A DNA stretch of 6,318 bases. Source: SIG622 sp045596605. Lineage in GTDB: Bacteria; Bacillota; Clostridia; Oscillospirales; CAG-382. A program made the translations under genes and the position numbers. The stretch is taken from the NCBI GenBank assembly GCA_045596605.1, contig JAZOCR010000003.1, positions 1 to 6,318 of the forward strand, read 5' to 3'. The notes under the pieces are model-generated. The model was not told where the DNA came from and made no database searches. It saw nothing but the letters and a program-made list of their open reading frames with translations. Of this stretch, positions 3,531-6,318 are shown piece by piece; the first letter of the stretch is position 1, and each line of letters opens with the position of its first letter.

Positions 3531-6318
3531 ATGAACGACAAAACGATACGAAATATATTAATAAAATACTTAGAAACAATAAATACACAAATCCGTATAT
3601 ATCAGGAAAAGAGCATCGGTTCTTCGGTTTGCGACGTTATGGCTATAACAGACAAGCTTATTGGATTTGAAATCAAGAGCGACGTTGACAATTATTCAAG
3701 ACTTGCAGAGCAAATAAAGGCTTATGACGAATTCTTTGACAAAAACTATATTGTTGTAAGCGACAAGCACTCCGCATCGGCTCTCGACAAAGTGCCTTCT
3801 CATTGGGGAGTTATTGTTGTCCGAGATTGCGAAGTTTCAATAACTAGAAACGCTCAAACAAACAAAAGCGTTTCTCGCAGAAAACAGCTATCGATTCTGT
3901 GGAAATTGGAATTAAAAAACCTGCTGATAAAAAACAATATGCCTCTTTTCGCCCAAAAGGAAAAGGGATTTATTGCCGACCGTGTTTTCGAAACAGTAGA
4001 CAAAAATGTTCTTGGGAAGCAGATTGCAGAAGAACTTTTCAACCGTGATTATACTGTTTTTAATGATAATGCAACCGAAGAAGAAACCGTTTTTGATTTA
4101 CCTGAAACCGAGATTATCGATACCCTTTCAGAAACCGATTTAAGCGATTACACCCTCGATAAATGGATATCTATTTACAAAAAGGCTAAGGAAAGGCGAA
4201 AAGATAAAGAAAACAAATTCAAACAGCCCGTACAAGAGCGAAAACCCCATAAAATCCCTTATACCGATATTGCCGTAGCCCTGGGTGTTCCTTGGATAAA
4301 GCCATCTATTATCAATGATTTTGTAAATCACATTATAAGAGCCAAAAAATGGATAAATGCTGTAGAATACGAACCTATAACAGGGTCTTGGCATATTAAC
4401 AGCAAAAATACTTATGCATTCAATAATTCCTATGCAGAGGCAGAATACGGCTTGAAGCGTTATAATGCTTTGCAAATTATTGAAGCAACCTTGAATTTTA
4501 GAGAAATAAAGCTCTTTGACGGTACTGTATATAACGAAGAAGATACCGTTGCCGCTTTGGAAAAGCAAAAGCTTATCGTTGCAGAATTTGAAAGATGGAT
4601 ATGGCTTGACCCCGACCGAATTTGGGAGGTCGAAGAAGCATATAACAATATATTCGCTGATTACAGCACCGAAAAATGCGACGGCTCAAGCATTGTTTTC
4701 CCCGAAATGGCGGAAAATTTTAAATTGTTCCCCTATCAAAAGGATGCGGTGCAAAAAATATTGACTACTAACAACACGCTTCTTGCTTTTGACGTGGGCG
4801 CAGGAAAAACCTTTATAATGATAGGGGCAGCTATGAATATGCGTCTTTCGGGGATGTCAAGGAAAAATATGTTTGTTGTTCCTAACAACGTGGTCGGACA
4901 ATGGGAAAAGACCTTCATCGACCTTTATCCCAACGCAAAGGTTTTAGTCATTGAACCCAAAACCTTCAAGGCTAACATGAGAAGCAAGGTTTTGAAACAG
5001 ATTAAAGACGGCGATTACGACGGAATAATAATTGCTTACAGCTGTTTTGAACTTATACCGCTTTCCAGCCATACCGTCCTTAAAAATATGAAAGGCAGAT
5101 TGGATAGGATTGACGAAGCCATAAAGCGCCTTTGGCATAATATGGGCGAATATTATACTGTTTCCTTCGGCGTAACACCATTGAACCAAGAAAAAGAATA
5201 CATAAAAAAACTCTCAAGAGATTTTATCGACAGTATGTCTCCCATAGAAAACAGTGACATCACCTTCGAGGACTTAGAGATTAACACTCTTTTTCTTGAC
5301 GAGGCACATAACTATAAAAACCTTCCCATAAAGACAAAGCTGAAAAACCTAACGGGCATAAACACAAAAGGTTCTGTGAAATGTCTTGATATGCTTCATA
5401 AAGTCCGCTGTGTGCAAAATTTTAACGGTGGAAGAGGAATTGTATTTGCAACGGGAACTCCTCTTTGCAATTCTGTTGCCGATGCATATGCAATGCAAAT
5501 GTATTTGCAATACGATGAGCTCTCAAGAACACACCTTGACGTATTCGACAACTGGATTAAGACCTTTGCAAAGCCCGAGCAGGTTTTGGAAATCGACGTG
5601 GATACCTCAAAATACCGTATGATAAATCGTTTTGCAAGGTTCCATAACCTGCCCGACCTTTCGTTGATGTTTTCACAGATTGCCATTTTTTATGCGGTTG
5701 ATGATGAAGACAATTTGCCGATATTAAAGGGATATACCGACGTTGTAATAGACAAATACCAAGAACTTTTCGACTATATGCAATACCTATGCGAAAGAAC
5801 CGAAAAAATACGTTCAGGCGACGTGGACCGTAAAAAAGACAATATGCTAAAAGTCAGCACCGATGGCAGAAAGGCTGCCCTTGATTTAAAACTTGTAGGC
5901 AGAGAACAACCGTCGGGCAACCGCTCGAAAATCGACAGGTGCATTGAAAACGCTGTTGAGATTTATAACGGATATGAAAACACAACCCAACTGATTTTTT
6001 GCGATTACTCAACGCCAAAGGGCGAAAAGTACAGCGTTTATAGGGAAATTAAAGAAAAGCTTATCCAAACCGGTATTCCCCAAAAAGAAATCGCATTTAT
6101 ACACAATTACAGTACCGAAAGCAAAAAGGTTGAACTTTACGAAAAATTCAACTCGGGCAAGGTTCGTATACTTATCGGCTCGACCTTTAAATTGGGTATC
6201 GGAGCAAACGTACAAGCAAAATTAAAAGCAATACATCACCTTGATGTACCTTGGCGGCCTGCCGACATGGTCCAACGTGAGGGGCGAATATTGCGCCGAG
6301 GAAACGAAAACAGCAACG
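3531..6318 (+). CDS. PD-(D/E)XK nuclease-like domain fused to SNF2-type DEAH helicase (3' end outside window)
   Basis: There are 929 codons without a stop, running off the right edge. Residues 1-175 resemble sce7726-family PD-(D/E)XK nucleases: E26, D35, E47-I-K49 in GFEIKSD, HWG at 91-93, and a later LW...L segment near 123. A charged linker (acidic 179-206, basic 211-241) follows. Residues 242-397 (YTDIAVALGVPW, TGSWHIN, YNALQIIEATLN, WIWLDP) match the block that precedes the helicase in conjugative-element helicase/methyltransferase proteins, as I remember that family. The SF2 core follows: FPYQKDAV 400-407, Walker A DVGAGKT 421-427, VVPNNVVGQW 449-458, DEAH 590-593, FATGTP 639-644, LIFCDYSTPK 821-830, LIGSTFKLGIGANVQ 881-895, and QREGRILRRGN 915-925. 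Motif VI is thus included, and perhaps 100-200 residues are missing. It should be a cytoplasmic ATP-driven DNA translocase with a nuclease head. No methyltransferase motif (NPPY/DPPY) is visible. Fold assignments are good; a role in defence or element maintenance is inferred. Confidence 0.93.
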   Translation, partial: MNDKTIRNILIKYLETINTQIRIYQEKSIGSSVCDVMAITDKLIGFEIKSDVDNYSRLAEQIKAYDEFFDKNYIVVSDKHSASALDKVPSHWGVIVVRDCEVSITRNAQTNKSVSRRKQLSILWKLELKNLLIKNNMPLFAQKEKGFIADRVFETVDKNVLGKQIAEELFNRDYTVFNDNATEEETVFDLPETEIIDTLSETDLSDYTLDKWISIYKKAKERRKDKENKFKQPVQERKPHKIPYTDIAVALGVPWIKPSIINDFVNHIIRAKKWINAVEYEPITGSWHINSKNTYAFNNSYAEAEYGLKRYNALQIIEATLNFREIKLFDGTVYNEEDTVAALEKQKLIVAEFERWIWLDPDRIWEVEEAYNNIFADYSTEKCDGSSIVFPEMAENFKLFPYQKDAVQKILTTNNTLLAFDVGAGKTFIMIGAAMNMRLSGMSRKNMFVVPNNVVGQWEKTFIDLYPNAKVLVIEPKTFKANMRSKVLKQIKDGDYDGIIIAYSCFELIPLSSHTVLKNMKGRLDRIDEAIKRLWHNMGEYYTVSFGVTPLNQEKEYIKKLSRDFIDSMSPIENSDITFEDLEINTLFLDEAHNYKNLPIKTKLKNLTGINTKGSVKCLDMLHKVRCVQNFNGGRGIVFATGTPLCNSVADAYAMQMYLQYDELSRTHLDVFDNWIKTFAKPEQVLEIDVDTSKYRMINRFARFHNLPDLSLMFSQIAIFYAVDDEDNLPILKGYTDVVIDKYQELFDYMQYLCERTEKIRSGDVDRKKDNMLKVSTDGRKAALDLKLVGREQPSGNRSKIDRCIENAVEIYNGYENTTQLIFCDYSTPKGEKYSVYREIKEKLIQTGIPQKEIAFIHNYSTESKKVELYEKFNSGKVRILIGSTFKLGIGANVQAKLKAIHHLDVPWRPADMVQREGRILRRGNENSN

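Noticed and set aside
4140..4568. 142-codon hydrophobic open frame on the minus strand, superficially like a membrane protein
   Set aside because: It is the shadow of the helicase frame; Phe/Ile/Leu richness arises from Lys/Glu/Asn-rich codons read backwards.
1..6318. CRISPR array, tRNA, rRNA, or insertion sequence
   Set aside because: I found no regularly spaced repeats, no tRNA cloverleaf or rRNA signature, and no transposase or terminal inverted repeats. The short inverted repeats seen are terminators or isolated hairpins.
3531..6318. Reading the last gene as an ordinary chromatin-type SNF2 ATPase or DNA repair helicase
   Set aside because: The particular text around the motifs (TGSWHIN, GGRGIVFATGTP, GANVQAKLKAIHHLDVPWRP) fits the mobile-element helicase/methyltransferase group better, and an N-terminal PD-(D/E)XK-like domain is not typical of those repair enzymes.

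Overview
The window looks like chromosomal DNA of an anaerobic, low-to-moderate GC Clostridia member, probably a gut or rumen Oscillospiraceae/Ruminococcaceae-type bacterium. The signs are AGGAG-type ribosome sites, U-tailed hairpin terminators, a type I dockerin on an exported esterase-like protein, and a large SF2 helicase of a kind common on Firmicutes conjugative elements. Taxonomy is inferred from gene content only. All three recognisable genes read on the + strand. The two terminators after the first and second genes make them separate transcription units, so nothing in the sequence ties the three into one pathway.

Layout: (1) 1-917 is the 3' part of rtcB (RNA 3'-phosphate/cyclic phosphate ligase), its N-terminus lying before the window, closed by a perfect 14-bp terminator hairpin. 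(2) 918-1222 is a regulatory-looking spacer with nested inverted repeats, an AT-rich 11-bp hairpin and a good sigma-A promoter (TTGACA, 17 bp, extended -10). (3) 1223-3148 encodes a 641-residue exported modular protein: signal peptide, N-terminal dockerin, Cys-containing module, SGNH/GDSL (DUF4886-like) hydrolase, second degenerate Cys module, and a C-terminal beta-rich region. A 13-bp terminator follows at 3242-3277. (4) 3278-3530 is a spacer with no convincing gene. (5) 3531 to the window end is an open frame of 929 codons that continues past the window.

The last gene is the most interesting item. From about residue 242 on it matches, by my recollection of the family, the SNF2-like helicase half of the giant helicase/N6-adenine-methyltransferase proteins of Firmicutes conjugative elements and phages. 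The front of the protein, however, carries no methyltransferase. It carries a PD-(D/E)XK nuclease-like domain resembling the sce7726 family (D35, E47-I-K49, a WG motif, then an LW...L segment). The result is a single-chain nuclease plus DEAH translocase, an architecture expected of a DNA-targeting defence or mobile-element maintenance enzyme. Its biological role is inference, and the genes that would decide it lie beyond the right edge.
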